A stretch of DNA of 40,617 nt from Halorubrum sp. Lineage in GTDB: Archaea > Halobacteriota > Halobacteria > Halobacteriales > Haloferacaceae. Positions 40,565 to 40,617 of the stretch are shown here, in pieces. Numbering within the stretch: position 1 is the stretch's first letter; each line of letters starts with the position of its first letter. The stretch is taken from positions 1 through 40,617 of the forward strand of contig JAQCNI010000073.1 of NCBI GenBank assembly GCA_028275105.1, written 5' to 3'. The notes below the pieces were generated by a model. It was not told where the DNA came from and did no database searches. It worked only from the letters and a program-made list of their open reading frames with translations. The position numbers and the translations under genes were made by a program.

Positions 40565-40617
40565 GCGAGTCCCGCACCGACTGCGCGCGAGTCCCGCACC
40601 GACTGCGCGCGAGTCCC
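40565..40617. repeat. 22-bp tandem repeat, cut by the window edge
   Basis: Two identical 22-bp units (40565-40586 and 40587-40608) and the first nine bases of a third (40609-40617). Each unit begins gcgagtcccg and ends ccgactgcgc. Units are directly abutting with no spacers, so it is not a CRISPR array. The unit is not a multiple of three, so it is unlikely to be coding. Confidence 0.93.

Noticed and set aside
40565..40617. CRISPR array
   Set aside because: Repeats directly abut without spacers and no cas genes are in the window.

Overview
The window comes from a haloarchaeon, most likely Haloferacales/Halorubrum-like. The evidence is very high G+C with acidic proteins, TATA boxes about 26-27 nt upstream of start codons with no leader (leaderless transcripts), many ATGA/GTGA stop-start overlaps, and archaeal marker genes: glycerol-1-phosphate dehydrogenase, the archaeosine radical SAM enzyme RaSEA, halocyanin and archaeal-type CobY. 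No rRNA, tRNA, IS element or CRISPR array was recognised.

Layout. 1-843: decayed left edge with a HVO_A0114-type DNA-binding protein remnant, a frameshifted small gene and an AT-rich promoter zone. 844-6140: an alpha-amylase family enzyme, a GT81-like glycosyltransferase, two conserved haloarchaeal proteins and the tRNA methyltransferase TrmJ. 6147-8078: the AzlCD amino-acid exporter, a universal stress protein and a small membrane protein. 8142-15575: aldehyde ferredoxin oxidoreductase, VanZ-like protein, RaSEA, AN1-rhomboid protease, endonuclease V, aldo/keto reductase and a small Cys-pair protein. 15673-18710: first cobalamin locus (corrinoid adenosyltransferase, a small unknown protein, cobyric acid synthase). 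18743-22875: DtxR regulator, LysE exporter, EgsA, DUF420 protein and an NAD-kinase-like protein.

22974-28564 is a respiratory cluster: split cytochrome b (b6-like heme spacing, PDWY Qo motif), a Tat-exported membrane-anchored halocyanin and several small membrane proteins. No Rieske protein is encoded here. 28656-33712 is the second cobalamin locus: a HAD hydrolase, then CbiB, CobS, CobY, CobD and CbiZ, nearly all with overlapping stop/start codons. It covers the late steps (aminopropanol phosphate, cobinamide, GDP-cobinamide, cobalamin) plus salvage by CbiZ. Together with the first locus it gives most of corrinoid adenosylation, amidation and nucleotide-loop assembly.

33709-40617: a sensor-kinase-like membrane protein, a decaying metallo-beta-lactamase-fold gene coupled to a radical SAM/HhH protein, a 51-residue zinc-finger protein with an Hsp20-like protein, a small membrane protein, remains of an FAD oxidoreductase gene, a conserved unknown protein and the start of a 22-bp tandem repeat at the right edge.

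The most unusual window-wide signal is a set of in-frame tandem duplications (18, 21 or 30 bp units) inside unrelated genes: endonuclease V, CbiP, CobY, the small cobalamin-locus protein and the MBL gene. They look recent because several copies are identical or nearly so. The most interesting functional module is the halocyanin/b6-type cytochrome cluster without a local Rieske protein.
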